Below are positions 14,629-23,408 of a DNA stretch of 32,837 bases, piece by piece; position 1 is the stretch's first letter, and each line of letters opens with the position of its first letter. The notes under the pieces were generated by a model. That model searched no databases and was not told where the DNA came from. It saw nothing but the letters and a program-made list of their open reading frames with translations. This DNA comes from Dictyobacter arantiisoli. GTDB taxonomy: Bacteria > Chloroflexota > Ktedonobacteria > Ktedonobacterales > Ktedonobacteraceae. Location: assembly GCF_008326305.1 (NCBI RefSeq), contig NZ_BIXY01000085.1, positions 1 through 32,837 of the forward strand. Reading direction: 5' to 3'. The position numbers were made by a program, and so were the translations under genes.

Positions 14629-14949
14629 CTATCTATCTACGGCATCATTTCTGGTACCTGACGCTTCATTGAGCGCCGTATCAGTAGAGATATTCTGAGC
14701 ATTAGCCGCCGCATATTGCGCACGCTGAGCAGCCAGTTGCTGCTTCGTTGTCAGATATGCCCCAATGATCCAACCCACCAGACCTAATCCGACGGTGATT
14801 GCCAGAAAGGTAAACACCACCGTATTAAAGGCTACATTAAATACCGCTGCCAGCACACCTGCCAGCACCATACCAACAATCAAACCAAGTGTCACGCCAA
14901 TCAAACAGCCAGGATGGGCCAGATTGCGTCCTTCTAAATGCTTCATCAT
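14629..14949 (-). CDS. Small two-TM membrane protein
   Basis: Unrecognised protein of 106 residues. After a short polar N-terminus it has two long Gly/Val/Ala/Leu-rich helices (about 15-39 and 42-66), joined by a tight turn. A polar, Gln/Ala-rich cytosolic-looking tail follows (about 67-106: TTKQQLAAQRAQYAAANAQ, then a charged end). It resembles small glycine-zipper-type membrane proteins. Two adjacent ATG codons (14949 and 14946) are possible starts; the ribosome site is weak. Monocistronic as far as can be seen. Confidence 0.65.
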   Translation of the reverse strand: MMKHLEGRNLAHPGCLIGVTLGLIVGMVLAGVLAAVFNVAFNTVVFTFLAITVGLGLVGWIIGAYLTTKQQLAAQRAQYAAANAQNISTDTALNEASGTRNDAVDR

Positions 14950-15371
14950 GAGAACAAAAGATACCTTTACGAAATTTTGCTTCTATAAAAGATGATAACG
15001 CGACGACTCGTAGGCGTCAAGAGAAATGTTGCCTGCAACGGCATACCTCCCGGCGATCATAAACAGAAAAAAGATACCTCTCTACCACCTGCCTCTAGTG
15101 CATGCTGGCTATTTCCATAGCAAGTTACCATATTATGTTGAAACATCAGTATAATAAGAATATCGGTGAAGCAAGCATTCAGCTTCAACCACGCTATCTC
15201 ATCTCGCCTCTTGCGGAAGATAAACGCCGCAATAAGTGAAAGGATATTCATTACATCCCACAACCGTTTGTATTGCACACCGGTATAGCTACGAAATCAT
15301 CTGTCCTGAACGTAGCTACACCAGCGCATTGATGGTCCACAATGGCAAAAACAACTCGTAGCCTGAAGTGC
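14950..15371. other. Intergenic region, no supported gene
   Basis: A 73-codon GTG-initiated frame on the - strand (15057-15278) has two hydrophobic patches but no ribosome site or family motif, so it is not called. TAGCTACG (15286-15293) and CGTAGCTA (15311-15318) form an inverted repeat with a 17-base loop just beyond the acetyltransferase 3' end; without a U-tract it is at best a weak terminator. Confidence 0.3.
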
Positions 15372-15842
15372 TTAGAGCCGATAACGTAACACGAGCATGT
15401 CACGGATCATTAAACCATTGACATACATGGGCGGTTGGATATAGGCAAAGAAATCCAGTCGAACATGATCCATGCGGAAACCACACTGCTGATAGAAAGA
15501 GATGGCCTGTAAGGATGTATTGTCAGTCCCGACGAGTACAGCCACATTGCCACGTCGCCGCGCCTCTTCTACAATCCTTTGCATGATCGCATGACCATAG
15601 CCCTGACGTCGCCGCTCGGGGGCAATCTGAATATACTCCACTTCACTGTCAACTTCGCCCCAACGCATCACGACAGCACCCACGACAGCGTGCTCGTGCC
15701 AGACGATATACGACGTATGGGCACTATCGCCGAGCAAAGAGAGGATACGCGCCTCATCCTCATCAGCCTCTAACAACAGCGGTACCAGGGTGGCATATTC
15801 AGATGATTCCACGGGGCGCAAGACGATGACATTCTCAAACAT
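15372..15842 (-). CDS. GNAT-family N-acetyltransferase, YvbK-like
   Basis: Acetyl-CoA-dependent acetyltransferase of 156 residues. The acetyl-CoA loop is RRRQGYG (about 77-83) after beta strand YIQIAP, followed by AIMQRIVEEARRRG, and the later strand has FYQQCGFR. The C-terminal part PPMYVNGLMIRDMLVL matches the ending of Bacillus YvbK-type proteins as I know them. Substrate unknown. It lies 27 bases after the SDR stop on the same strand and is probably co-transcribed. The ATG is preceded by GGAG at a long spacing, so translation may be modest. Confidence 0.85.
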   Translation of the reverse strand: MFENVIVLRPVESSEYATLVPLLLEADEDEARILSLLGDSAHTSYIVWHEHAVVGAVVMRWGEVDSEVEYIQIAPERRRQGYGHAIMQRIVEEARRRGNVAVLVGTDNTSLQAISFYQQCGFRMDHVRLDFFAYIQPPMYVNGLMIRDMLVLRYRL

Positions 15843-15869
15843 GCTCGATTTTTACTCCATTTACAGACA

Positions 15870-16646
15870 TTACCAGGCCATCGCGCCACCATCGACAACC
15901 ACAGTCTGACCCGTGATATACGCAGCGGCGGGTGATGCCAGAAAGACCAGGACGCCTTTGATATCATCAGGGGTGCCGAAGCGGGCTAATGGAATATCCG
16001 CCAGCATTTCCTGCTCATAACGCGCGAGGATGGCCTGTGACATGCGCGTGGGGAACCAGCCCGGAGCAATGGCGTTGACTGTAATATTGTGGCGCGCCCA
16101 ACTGGTTGCCAGATCGCGTGTCATATTAATCACGGCCGCCTTGCTGGCATGATAACCCACTACCTGCAAATACCTGGGATTGCCACCCGTCAGGCCAGCC
16201 ACGGAAGCGATATTGATAATCTTTCCGCCCTGTCCCTGCGCAATCATCACCCGCCCCACCTGCTGACTCATCAAGAATGTTCCTTTAACATTGACATCCA
16301 ATACTTGCTCGAACTTCTCCAGCGGCATATCTTCGGGAGGGGCTCCCCACGTCGTGCCGCTATTATTGATCAGGACATCAATAACACCAAAGCGTTCTTG
16401 AGTTGTTCTTACCACCCGCTCCACATCCTCTGGATTCGTCACATCGCATGCCAGAGCCAATGCCTCACCGCCATTAGCCTCGATTTCTGCACGCACCGCG
16501 TCGCACGAGGAGAGCTTGCGTGAACACAGCACGACACGCGCTCCCATCTCAGTCAATGCCTGCGCGAAATACTGTCCCAACCCACGCCCACCACCAGTCA
16601 CAATTGCCGTCTTGCCGTCCAAACGAAATAGATCCAATGTCCCCAT
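15870..16646 (-). CDS. Short-chain dehydrogenase/reductase (classical SDR)
   Basis: NAD(P)-dependent oxidoreductase of 258 residues with a Rossmann fold. Cofactor motif is TGGGRGLG (17-24), structural NNSG at 94-97, and the catalytic set Asn119, Ser148, Tyr165, Lys169 (YHASK). The ending ITGQTVVVDGGAMAW is typical of the family. Arg in CSRK (about 43) after strand beta2 favours NADP. It resembles gluconate 5-dehydrogenase and 3-oxoacyl-ACP reductase-like members; the sequence does not settle the substrate. It is first in a two-gene unit with the acetyltransferase and divergent from the DUF4032 gene. Confidence 0.9.
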   Translation of the reverse strand: MGTLDLFRLDGKTAIVTGGGRGLGQYFAQALTEMGARVVLCSRKLSSCDAVRAEIEANGGEALALACDVTNPEDVERVVRTTQERFGVIDVLINNSGTTWGAPPEDMPLEKFEQVLDVNVKGTFLMSQQVGRVMIAQGQGGKIINIASVAGLTGGNPRYLQVVGYHASKAAVINMTRDLATSWARHNITVNAIAPGWFPTRMSQAILARYEQEMLADIPLARFGTPDDIKGVLVFLASPAAAYITGQTVVVDGGAMAW

Positions 16647-16766
16647 TGCTCAAACAACCTTTCTGACCTTCACTGGTCATACACTCATGACGATTTATTG
16701 TGTGAGTTTGCATTGCTGAACTCAAGCATGCTATCATCACTTTAACATATTCACTGGTTATCTATG

Positions 16767-16861
16767 CTCGACTTTGTACAATTTTGAAAACGTGAGCTCG
16801 AAAATGCGTCGCACTCGCCCTTTTTCTCAGGCTCACAAGCCTAAAAATGTACAAAGTCGAG
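16767..16861. repeat. Imperfect 95-base palindromic element
   Basis: Perfect 14-base ends (16767-16780 and 16848-16861, CTCGACTTTGTACA and its complement) and an inner GTGAGC/GCTCAC pair (16792-16797, 16831-16836) give a folded cruciform or RNA hairpin about 95 bases long. It sits between the divergent SDR and DUF4032 genes. It looks like a miniature inverted-repeat element or a large dyad operator. There is no ORF inside. Confidence 0.55.
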
Positions 16862-16931
16862 GTATGAAGCTGTCTTGTTTGAGCACCAAAGGGGATGCAC
16901 TATTAATACGCAGCAAATTAAAGTAACATTT

Positions 16932-18365
16932 ATGATGGGGGATGTAGATCGCCAGCGCCTGGAAAAATTGCCCTGGGAGACACAATTAGAAGAATGGGAA
17001 ACAAACGGGGTAGAATTACTGCTGGTGCGACGCGGCGATTCACGACATCCAGTGATCTTTGTTGAGCGCGAGGGCGTACGCTATGCTATCAAAGAAACAA
17101 CACCGCATATGGCTGAGAAGGAGATCCGCAACCTTCAGGTGATTGAGCAACGGGGCATTCCAACCCTCAACCCGATCGGGACAGTACATGTGACCAAGCC
17201 ACCTATAGCTATCGAGGTGCCAGGCATGCGCGGTATGCGACAGTATATTAATGCCGATAATGGTTATACGGTAACGCGTCTGGCTCCACGCGTCGTGCCA
17301 CACGTCCTCCTGTATCGCTTGCCGCTCACCAGACGTACCAAACAACGGATGCTCGCTGCAGTTGCCACGCTGATGGTCGAATTACATGAACATGGGGTCT
17401 ACTGGGGTGATCCCTCGCTCGCTAATGCCCTCCTGCGCATTGATGGACGACATATTCTGGGCATTATGGCTGATGCAGAAACAGTGGAACTCTTTCCCGG
17501 ACCCATTACTGAAGGCTTACGCGAACAAGATCTGGCCCAATTTGGAGAGTCACTCTCCTGGCAGGCGGAAGATCTACGTCAGGCGAAAGGCTTGCCAGAA
17601 GATGTACAGGTCCTGGATGATGAGGATTATCAATATTTTCGACAGCGCTATCGCATAGTACGGCGTGAACATGCTCATATCACCGGTGAGCATGATCCTA
17701 GCGCACTCTATCAAACACATCTCATTATGAGCACAGTGCAAGATTGGCAGAGTACATTGGCAGAAAAAGCCAACAGTCTAATGCGTGAAATCATACCTGT
17801 CAGGCCTGTCTGGTATCAGCAGCGTATCTATGACATGCTCCACATTACCATTCCACGCTCCCATGCACGTCGCTTCTACAATCTCATCGTCGGACATCAG
17901 GAAATCATGAGCCGCAATGAGGACTATGCGGTCAGTATCGAGGAGGCAGCGCAGGACTGGTACGAACGATATCATCTACCCACCATTCTGCTTCTGCGCC
18001 AGAGGCTGACCAGCGAGGAAGATCCTATGCAGGCATACTTCGCTATCATGCAACACAAGTGGGATATGAGCATGAAAGCAGGATATGAAATCCCATTGGA
18101 TGAGGCAGTACAGGATTGGGAACAGCATACAAAGCAGAATAGACAACGAAATCCGATTGATCCAGCATTGTACACGGCCTGGTGGCGTAAACGCCAGCGT
18201 CAGCCTGTCGAGGACACGGTAAAACCACCTATGATTGAGGGAGAAGAGCTTGATCCATTTCTCTCTACAACCGAGCGACCGCTAGTCCACCTTGACTTAC
18301 CGCAACTCGAACAAAAACTACCGCAGATCCTGCATCCTGAAGAATATAGTGATGAAGAAATCTAA
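16932..18365 (+). CDS. DUF4032-type kinase-fold protein
   Basis: Protein of about 477 residues that I match to DUF4032-containing proteins (annotated at times as lipopolysaccharide-kinase-like). Kinase-like landmarks are YAIKET (Lys54), a helix with MAEKEIRNLQVIEQRG, the loop HEHGVYWGDPSLANALL (152-168) with Asp160 and Asn165 in HxD...N-like positions, and ADAET (Asp181) in the DFG-like place. The second half is helical and contains two related WDMS/AQDWYERYH-type segments; the C-terminus is acidic. Start is uncertain: ATG 16932/16935 has a poor ribosome site, whereas ATT 16902 has AAAGGGG seven bases before it and TTG 16875 opens the frame. Biochemical role is not established; a small-molecule or lipid kinase is an inference. 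Confidence 0.75.
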   Translation: MMGDVDRQRLEKLPWETQLEEWETNGVELLLVRRGDSRHPVIFVEREGVRYAIKETTPHMAEKEIRNLQVIEQRGIPTLNPIGTVHVTKPPIAIEVPGMRGMRQYINADNGYTVTRLAPRVVPHVLLYRLPLTRRTKQRMLAAVATLMVELHEHGVYWGDPSLANALLRIDGRHILGIMADAETVELFPGPITEGLREQDLAQFGESLSWQAEDLRQAKGLPEDVQVLDDEDYQYFRQRYRIVRREHAHITGEHDPSALYQTHLIMSTVQDWQSTLAEKANSLMREIIPVRPVWYQQRIYDMLHITIPRSHARRFYNLIVGHQEIMSRNEDYAVSIEEAAQDWYERYHLPTILLLRQRLTSEEDPMQAYFAIMQHKWDMSMKAGYEIPLDEAVQDWEQHTKQNRQRNPIDPALYTAWWRKRQRQPVEDTVKPPMIEGEELDPFLSTTERPLVHLDLPQLEQKLPQILHPEEYSDEEI

Positions 18366-18371
18366 GAGGGT

Positions 18372-18424
18372 ATTTATCTGTTGCAGGAAAATGTGTTGGG
18401 CATATTTTCCTGCAACAGATAAAT
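18372..18424. repeat. 24-bp hairpin between convergent genes
   Basis: Bases 18372-18395 pair with 18401-18424 (one G-U) around a five-base loop. It abuts the recA stop codon and starts six bases after the DUF4032 stop, so it probably ends both transcripts, yet neither side has a U-tract. The arm contains TTGCAGGAAAA, like the hairpin at 1-51 (TGCAGGAAA). Confidence 0.7.
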
Positions 18425-19561
18425 TTACACTTCTTCAATCCCCGCTTCAGCCAGTACAACCTCCTCCGAGTCCTCATCAGCGTCCTCGACAACCTCGGCC
18501 TCAGCAGCCTTAAAGGCCAGCATGTTGCCTCGGATCTGGTCGTCAATCGCGGTTGCCACATCGCTGTTCTGGCGCAAGAATTCTTTGGCATTCTCACGTC
18601 CCTGACCCAGACGAATATCGCCCACCGTAAACCAGGCACCGCTCTTCTTCACCAGGCCCATCTCCAGGCCCAGATCGATCAGACCGCCTTCACGCGAAAT
18701 ACCTTCGCTATACATAATATCGAACTCTGCTGTGCGGAATGGTGGCGCAACTTTGTTCTTTACCACACGTACGCGGGTACGGTTGCCCATCACATCCTGA
18801 CCCTGCTTGATCGAATCTGTACGGCGAATATCGAGGCGGACAGAAGCATAAAACTTCAACGCCTTACCACCAGCAGTGGTCTCTGGATTACCAAACATCA
18901 CACCGATCTTCTCACGTAACTGGTTGGTAAAGATAACAGTGGTATGAGAATTGCTGATCGCACCGGTCAGTTTACGCAGTGCATGACTCATCAAACGTGC
19001 CTGCAAACCAACATGGGAATCGCCCATCTCGCCTTCAATTTCAGCACGGGGAGTCAAAGCGGCTACCGAGTCTACAACGACAACATCAATTGCGTTACTG
19101 CGCACCAGAGAGTCCACAATTTCGAGCGCCTGCTCACCGGTGTCCGGCTGAGAGATGAGGAGATTTTTGGTATCGACGCCCAATTTTGTTGCATAGCTGG
19201 GATCAAGTGCATGCTCTGCATCCACAAATGCTGCGAAACCGCCATTGCGCTGTGCGTTCGCGATCACATGCAGACACAAAGTTGTCTTACCAGAGGACTC
19301 AGGGCCATAAATCTCTGTAATACGACCGCGTGGTACACCACCAATACCCAGGGCCAGATCCAATGCAACGGAACCAGTTGAAATCGCCTCAATATGGACC
19401 TTTGCTGAATCGCCGAGCTTCATGATGGCGCCTTTACCAAAGCGGCGCTCAATTTGTCCCAGTGCCAGATCTATAGCTTTCTCACGATCAGACATTCCCG
19501 CTGTATTGGCACCTGAACCAGCAACAATAGCGGCGTTCTTTTCCTTCTTACTAATTGGCAT
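18425..19561 (-). CDS. recA: RecA recombinase
   Basis: ATP-dependent strand-exchange protein and SOS co-protease, cytoplasmic, 378 residues from ATG 19561. Visible landmarks are the core start [20 protein letters not shown], Walker [27 protein letters not shown], and loop L2 with [13 protein letters not shown] followed by the [11 protein letters not shown] strand. The C-terminal tail is acidic ([11 protein letters not shown]), as in other RecA proteins. A longer frame opens at 19603 but GGAAGAG about six bases before 19561 supports the shorter form. The N-terminus has about 22 extra residues ([14 protein letters not shown]) before the usual start. It is monocistronic; I could not recognise a LexA box upstream, though lineage-specific boxes exist. 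Confidence 0.98.
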   Translation of the reverse strand: MPISKKEKNAAIVAGSGANTAGMSDREKAIDLALGQIERRFGKGAIMKLGDSAKVHIEAISTGSVALDLALGIGGVPRGRITEIYGPESSGKTTLCLHVIANAQRNGGFAAFVDAEHALDPSYATKLGVDTKNLLISQPDTGEQALEIVDSLVRSNAIDVVVVDSVAALTPRAEIEGEMGDSHVGLQARLMSHALRKLTGAISNSHTTVIFTNQLREKIGVMFGNPETTAGGKALKFYASVRLDIRRTDSIKQGQDVMGNRTRVRVVKNKVAPPFRTAEFDIMYSEGISREGGLIDLGLEMGLVKKSGAWFTVGDIRLGQGRENAKEFLRQNSDVATAIDDQIRGNMLAFKAAEAEVVEDADEDSEEVVLAEAGIEEV

Positions 19562-19965
19562 TCTTTCTCTTCCGCAGAGTATAGTCATAAGCGAGTTCTT
19601 CACTCACCCATGATCCAAGGACCCTGCTCCTCCTTTTTTCAATCCACTCAAAGGTCTCTAAGTGATGGTACATTCTCTATTTCACAATGCGCACAGGATC
19701 ATCTATGGTCCATCATAAAGACTTATTGATAGCTCTACGATGGTTGGAAGGTTCGCCCCTGTCGCTTCTGGAAGTGTTTCTATACTATCTATTCTTTGTG
19801 AGGGCGAAAAAGCGGAAATAATTATGCCCTTTCAGCCGTTTTCGTACAAAGTAGAACAAGTGTACCACGAGGCGCTACATGTGTCAAGCTACATCAACAG
19901 GGACGCTACAAAGGTAAGAAGTTGTGTGCACGTCTAAAAAGGGATGGGATCATGGCCCGATAAAG
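19562..19965. other. Intergenic region upstream of recA
   Basis: About 400 bases with no supported gene. A 65-codon frame (19740-19937) has no ribosome site and no motif. The recA promoter must lie here on the - strand but I cannot place it with confidence. Confidence 0.3.
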
Positions 19966-19966
19966 G

Positions 19967-19993
19967 AAAAAGGGATGTCCGTATAGACATCCC
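19967..19993 (-). terminator. Terminator after recR
   Basis: GGGATGTC (19972-19979) pairs with GACATCCC (19986-19993); on the - strand five U follow (A run 19967-19971). It ends the dnaX-ybaB-recR transcript 24 bases past recR. Confidence 0.75.
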
Positions 19994-20016
19994 CTTATTT
20001 GTACGTTTCTGTACAA

Positions 20017-20628
20017 TTACATTTCGCGACGCCCCTCCAGGGCCCGGCTCAGTGTCCCTTCATCCGCATACTCAAGATCGCTTCCCAATGGTAAGCCACG
20101 CGCTAACGTCGTAACTTTCATGTGTGGGACCGTAATTTTATTCTTGATATCGTCCTTGATTACACCAGCCGTATAATCGCCCTCGAAACCCGGGTTGGTC
20201 GCGAGAATCACCTCGTGAACCGAGCCATCCACCAAACGTTTCAGCAATTCATCGATACGAATATCTTTCCGCCCGATCCCATTTAGTGGCGAAAGCGCAC
20301 CATGCAAGACATGGTACAATCCTTTATAGACACCCGTCTTCTCAAGGGCCAGCACATCGAGCGGCTCCTCTACCACACAAATACTATCTTGATCGCGACC
20401 CGGATTACTACAAATAGAGCACGGATCGGTCTCAGTAATATTATAGCAGCGCGAACAGTAGACAATGCTTTCTTTGACGCGTATGATAGCCTCTGCCAGA
20501 CGTCGAGCCTGATCTGTTGGGCTACGTAAGATGAAAAAGGTCAGGCGTTGCGCCGTCTTTACACCGACCCCAGGCAGCTTGGATAGTTCTTCAACCAGAG
20601 CCGCCACAGGAGCTGCGACATCACTCAT
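20017..20628 (-). CDS. recR: Recombination mediator RecR
   Basis: Ring-forming DNA repair protein of 203 residues that works with RecF/RecO to load RecA at gaps. N-terminal helix-hairpin-helix (LSKLPGVGVKTAQRL), a four-cysteine zinc site (Cys58, Cys61, Cys70, Cys73) and a Toprim domain (about 82-175, starting ICVVEEPLDVLALE). Length is standard. It starts two bases after the ybaB stop, so translation is coupled. Third gene of dnaX-ybaB-recR, a widely conserved cluster. Confidence 0.97.
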   Translation of the reverse strand: MSDVAAPVAALVEELSKLPGVGVKTAQRLTFFILRSPTDQARRLAEAIIRVKESIVYCSRCYNITETDPCSICSNPGRDQDSICVVEEPLDVLALEKTGVYKGLYHVLHGALSPLNGIGRKDIRIDELLKRLVDGSVHEVILATNPGFEGDYTAGVIKDDIKNKITVPHMKVTTLARGLPLGSDLEYADEGTLSRALEGRREM

Positions 20629-20630
20629 TT

Positions 20631-20927
20631 TTAAAACATTCCAGGAATCTTCATTCCACCAGTGGCACTGTTGACAAGCTTCTGCTGCGCATCGGTCACT
20701 CTATCATGAGCATCCTTGGCAGCTGCCTTCACCATTACCTCTAGCTCTTCAATATCATCCGCACTAAACGCCTCAGGATCGATTTTGACGCTGGTAATCT
20801 CATATTTACCGCTCATAATGACTGTAACCGCACCGCCACCTGCAGTACCAGTAAACAGATTAGCTTCTAGCTCCTCCTGCATCTTCATCAGCTTCTGCTG
20901 CATTTTCTGTATTTCGCGCATGTTCAT
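20631..20927 (-). CDS. ybaB: YbaB/EbfC nucleoid-associated protein
   Basis: Small DNA-binding dimer of 98 residues. The N-terminal coiled helix (MREIQKMQQKLMKMQEELEA) and the core with GGGAVTVIMSGKYEITSVKIDPEA are diagnostic of the family. The C-terminal helix ends in GGMKIPGMF, the typical tail. It lies between dnaX (15-base gap) and recR (2-base gap), its conserved position in many bacteria, and may affect nucleoid structure or repair. Confidence 0.96.
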   Translation of the reverse strand: MNMREIQKMQQKLMKMQEELEANLFTGTAGGGAVTVIMSGKYEITSVKIDPEAFSADDIEELEVMVKAAAKDAHDRVTDAQQKLVNSATGGMKIPGMF

Positions 20928-20942
20928 GGAAAGAAAACTCCT

Positions 20943-23078
20943 TTATTTCGGCTGAATATCTTGAATTTCCGCTCTAAACATGCGAATCACTTCCGATACG
21001 ACCGGATTGCTCTCCGCATGCTTTTTGATGATTTCTAAACGTGTCTCTCTGTTCTCAGATGGCACTCTCATATTCTCGCTCACAGCGTCATTTCTGGCAA
21101 GTGGTGAAACAGCAGGTGTCACCTTTTCGACTGTCGGAGTCACAACAGAATTAGCCGGGCGATCAGGAGGGCGTTGCTCTGGCTCGGGGGTACTGGGTGG
21201 TGGTACAGCAGGAAATACCGATCCTGGTGCCATTGGTTGCTCAGATTGAGAGGGTAGTGCTGGTAGTGCTGACGCAACACTAGCTGCGCGATTCGTCATC
21301 GACGTAGCAAAATGGGCATTGGGTGGCAGCAAGCGAATATCGCACTCAATATTTAATTCTATCTTTAAGGCCCAGCGGATAGTAGCATTGTACTCATCAT
21401 TTTGTAACGTTTTATAGTGGAAGTCAGCAATTGCTTTACCCACGATGATTGGTAGCTGAGCAGTCCCTTCAACACCCAGGATTGTATATCCGCTCAGCAA
21501 AGCTGCGATCTTGGAGCCATCTTTACGCGTTTTCACACGTCTTCGAATCGCTTCCCACTTGTCTTGTACTGTGTCAATTGTCAGGGTCGGCGGCTCAGCG
21601 CTCACGGAAACTGGATCACCAGTGGTGGGTGCAGGGGCGGATGGCATCCCGGCGTAGCTGGCAATCGAGGTGTGCTGATTGATGGCTGGCGTAGCAGGTA
21701 CATCATGAGCAGTCATTCCCGGCTGGCTGGTTTCAATGCGTGGTGCTGCGCCTTCATGTATCTGCGACTGAGGTGCAGAAGATCTGCTTGCAGTAACTGC
21801 TGATGCAGGCCGAGGCTCAGTGGCCGGAGCAGCAGAATACGCTGCCTGGGATGGGGTAGATGACTCTGATGGCGCTAAATGCGTTGAAGGTATCGTCCTA
21901 TTTTGAGGTACGGACGAATTTCCTACATTGGTAGGATATGTAGAACCTGTTGCAGGATGGGCCAGGGCCACAGGTCCATCTTTAGCCCGACGATGGATCG
22001 CAATACAGGCCAGAAAAGCCAGCTCGAGTCCTAGTTGAGGCGTACTCTGGCTCTTTTGCATCAACTCATTCAGTGCGAATTGGCGAGCACATTCAGTCAA
22101 TTCATCCAGGACAAAATATTTCGAGACCTGCAGGATATCATTGACCTCGTCATCGGTATTATCAAGGATTGCAGCGATATTCGCGCCCGCTTTTGCCAGC
22201 ATCATCGCACGCCAGAACTCGGCAATCTGTCCATTGATCTGGCGTAAATCAGCGCCGGATTCAGATAGCGTATTGATGAGGTGCAAACCTTCAGCACTTT
22301 CCAGGTCGGCGACATGGCTGATGATTTTTTGGATTGCCCGGGGATCAGCCACGCCGAGCATAGTTTGTACCTGCTCTAGCGAGATATCTACACCACAATA
22401 TGCGATAGCCTGATCCAACAGGCTCAAGGCATCACGCATACCACCAGCGGCCGCACGTGCGATCAGTTCAGCAGCACCAGCTTGCAATGTCACCTGCTCT
22501 TGTTGTGAGACAAAATGCAAATGATCAACCAGCTGCCGCAAAGTAAAGCGTTTAAAATCGAAGCGCTGACAACGCGACAAAACGGTCGGTAACATCTTAT
22601 GTACATCTGTCGTTGCGAGCACAAAAATAGCGTAGTCTGGCGGCTCTTCCAATGTCTTCAGCAAAGCATTAAAGGCCTCGGTCGTCAGCATGTGTGCTTC
22701 GTCAAGGATATAGACCTTATACTTGCCAGTCGTTGGTGGCATCATCACTTTTTCACGCAGCTCACGGATACTATCGATACCACGGTTAGAGGCTGCGTCG
22801 ATTTCAAGCACATTAAATGAGGAACCGGCCGTAATTTCGCGGCATTGAGCACAGACATTACAGGGTTCGCCGTTCTTGGAGTTAGTACAATTAATGGTTT
22901 TAGCCAGGAGACGCGCCATACTTGTTTTGCCAGTACCACGCGGGCCGGTAAAAAGATAGGCATGACGGAGATTGCCAGAACTGAGAGCGTTCTTGAGTGT
23001 CGTAATCACTGATTCCTGGCCGACAAGATCGCCAAAGGTTTGAGAGCGCCATTTACGGTAGAGTGATTGTGAGGCCAT
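20943..23078 (-). CDS. dnaX: DNA polymerase III subunit gamma/tau
   Basis: Clamp-loader ATPase of 711 residues. The AAA+ part has Walker A GPRGTGKT (45-52), a zinc module with Cys64, Cys73, Cys76 and Cys79, DEAH (126-129) in Walker B, and the SRC finger near 167-169. Domain III ends near 370. A Pro/Ser/Ala-rich linker (about 375-500) and a folded tau-like segment (about 500-590, VQDKWEAIRRRVKTRK) follow, then a second disordered stretch and a short helical end. ATG with GGCGGGAG about nine bases before. I found no in-frame A-AAA-AAG slippery site, so a separate gamma form is not indicated. It lies directly downstream of the SRP RNA gene. Confidence 0.97.
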   Translation of the reverse strand: MASQSLYRKWRSQTFGDLVGQESVITTLKNALSSGNLRHAYLFTGPRGTGKTSMARLLAKTINCTNSKNGEPCNVCAQCREITAGSSFNVLEIDAASNRGIDSIRELREKVMMPPTTGKYKVYILDEAHMLTTEAFNALLKTLEEPPDYAIFVLATTDVHKMLPTVLSRCQRFDFKRFTLRQLVDHLHFVSQQEQVTLQAGAAELIARAAAGGMRDALSLLDQAIAYCGVDISLEQVQTMLGVADPRAIQKIISHVADLESAEGLHLINTLSESGADLRQINGQIAEFWRAMMLAKAGANIAAILDNTDDEVNDILQVSKYFVLDELTECARQFALNELMQKSQSTPQLGLELAFLACIAIHRRAKDGPVALAHPATGSTYPTNVGNSSVPQNRTIPSTHLAPSESSTPSQAAYSAAPATEPRPASAVTASRSSAPQSQIHEGAAPRIETSQPGMTAHDVPATPAINQHTSIASYAGMPSAPAPTTGDPVSVSAEPPTLTIDTVQDKWEAIRRRVKTRKDGSKIAALLSGYTILGVEGTAQLPIIVGKAIADFHYKTLQNDEYNATIRWALKIELNIECDIRLLPPNAHFATSMTNRAASVASALPALPSQSEQPMAPGSVFPAVPPPSTPEPEQRPPDRPANSVVTPTVEKVTPAVSPLARNDAVSENMRVPSENRETRLEIIKKHAESNPVVSEVIRMFRAEIQDIQPK

Positions 23079-23167
23079 AATAAATACTCCCGCCTATGTA
23101 TCCTCATGACGGGCCACGAGCCCACCCGCTGCCAGATGAGTAGAAGAAGTTGTTCATGGTAACAGAG

Positions 23168-23373
23168 AAAAACCGATTTTTACCCGGTCCTGCCGGTTAG
23201 CGTAATCAGGAACCCCTATGTCACCCAGGGAGGTCCACTTACCGTTGCTTCCTCACGGACCTGGCGGAGTTCACAAACATCTGCCGCATAGGACCCAATT
23301 ACGCCAACCGACAGGACCGGATAAAAATCGGCCCATCCCGCATTCAGGACTGTTTTCATTTCCCTCGTGGGAT
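23168..23373 (-). ncRNA. ffs: Signal recognition particle RNA (4.5S/6S type)
   Basis: The S-domain core reads on the - strand as GAACTCCGCCAGGTCCGTGAG then GAAGCAACGGTAAG, the Ffh-binding helix 8 signature. Flanking it, 5' CCGATTTTTATCCGGTCCTG pairs with 3' CAGGACCGGGTAAAAATCGG and the pairing continues through GCGTAATT/ATTACGC, giving a very long helix 5. The 3' end is the helix end plus five U. The 5' end is set by the promoter at 23380-23408, which adds about 40 bases before helix 5. There is no clear Alu domain. It targets membrane proteins with Ffh and FtsY. Its place before dnaX copies the scr-dnaX order of Bacillus. Confidence 0.92.
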
Positions 23374-23379
23374 GAACCC

Positions 23380-23408
23380 ATTCTACACCGGATCAGAAGA
23401 GTTGTCAA
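23380..23408 (-). promoter_or_regulatory. Strong promoter of the SRP RNA
   Basis: On the - strand TTGACA (23408-23403), 17-base spacer, TAGAAT (23385-23380). The -35 overlaps the mtnP stop codon (23405-23407). Likely also feeds dnaX. Confidence 0.85.

Noticed and set aside
15057-15278. 73-codon - strand frame with hydrophobic patches
   Set aside because: GTG start without a ribosome site and no family resemblance; internal ATG is no better.
59-16887. 11-base match GTTTGAGCACC at 59-69 and 16877-16887
   Set aside because: Matches of this length are expected by chance in 33 kb and the flanks do not agree.
19740-19937. 65-codon frame upstream of recA
   Set aside because: No ribosome site and no recognisable sequence.
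20943-23078. Programmed frameshift in dnaX giving a gamma form
   Set aside because: A-rich stretches exist (for example AAAAAG near the 3' end) but none is an in-frame A-AAA-AAG with a following stop at a sensible place.
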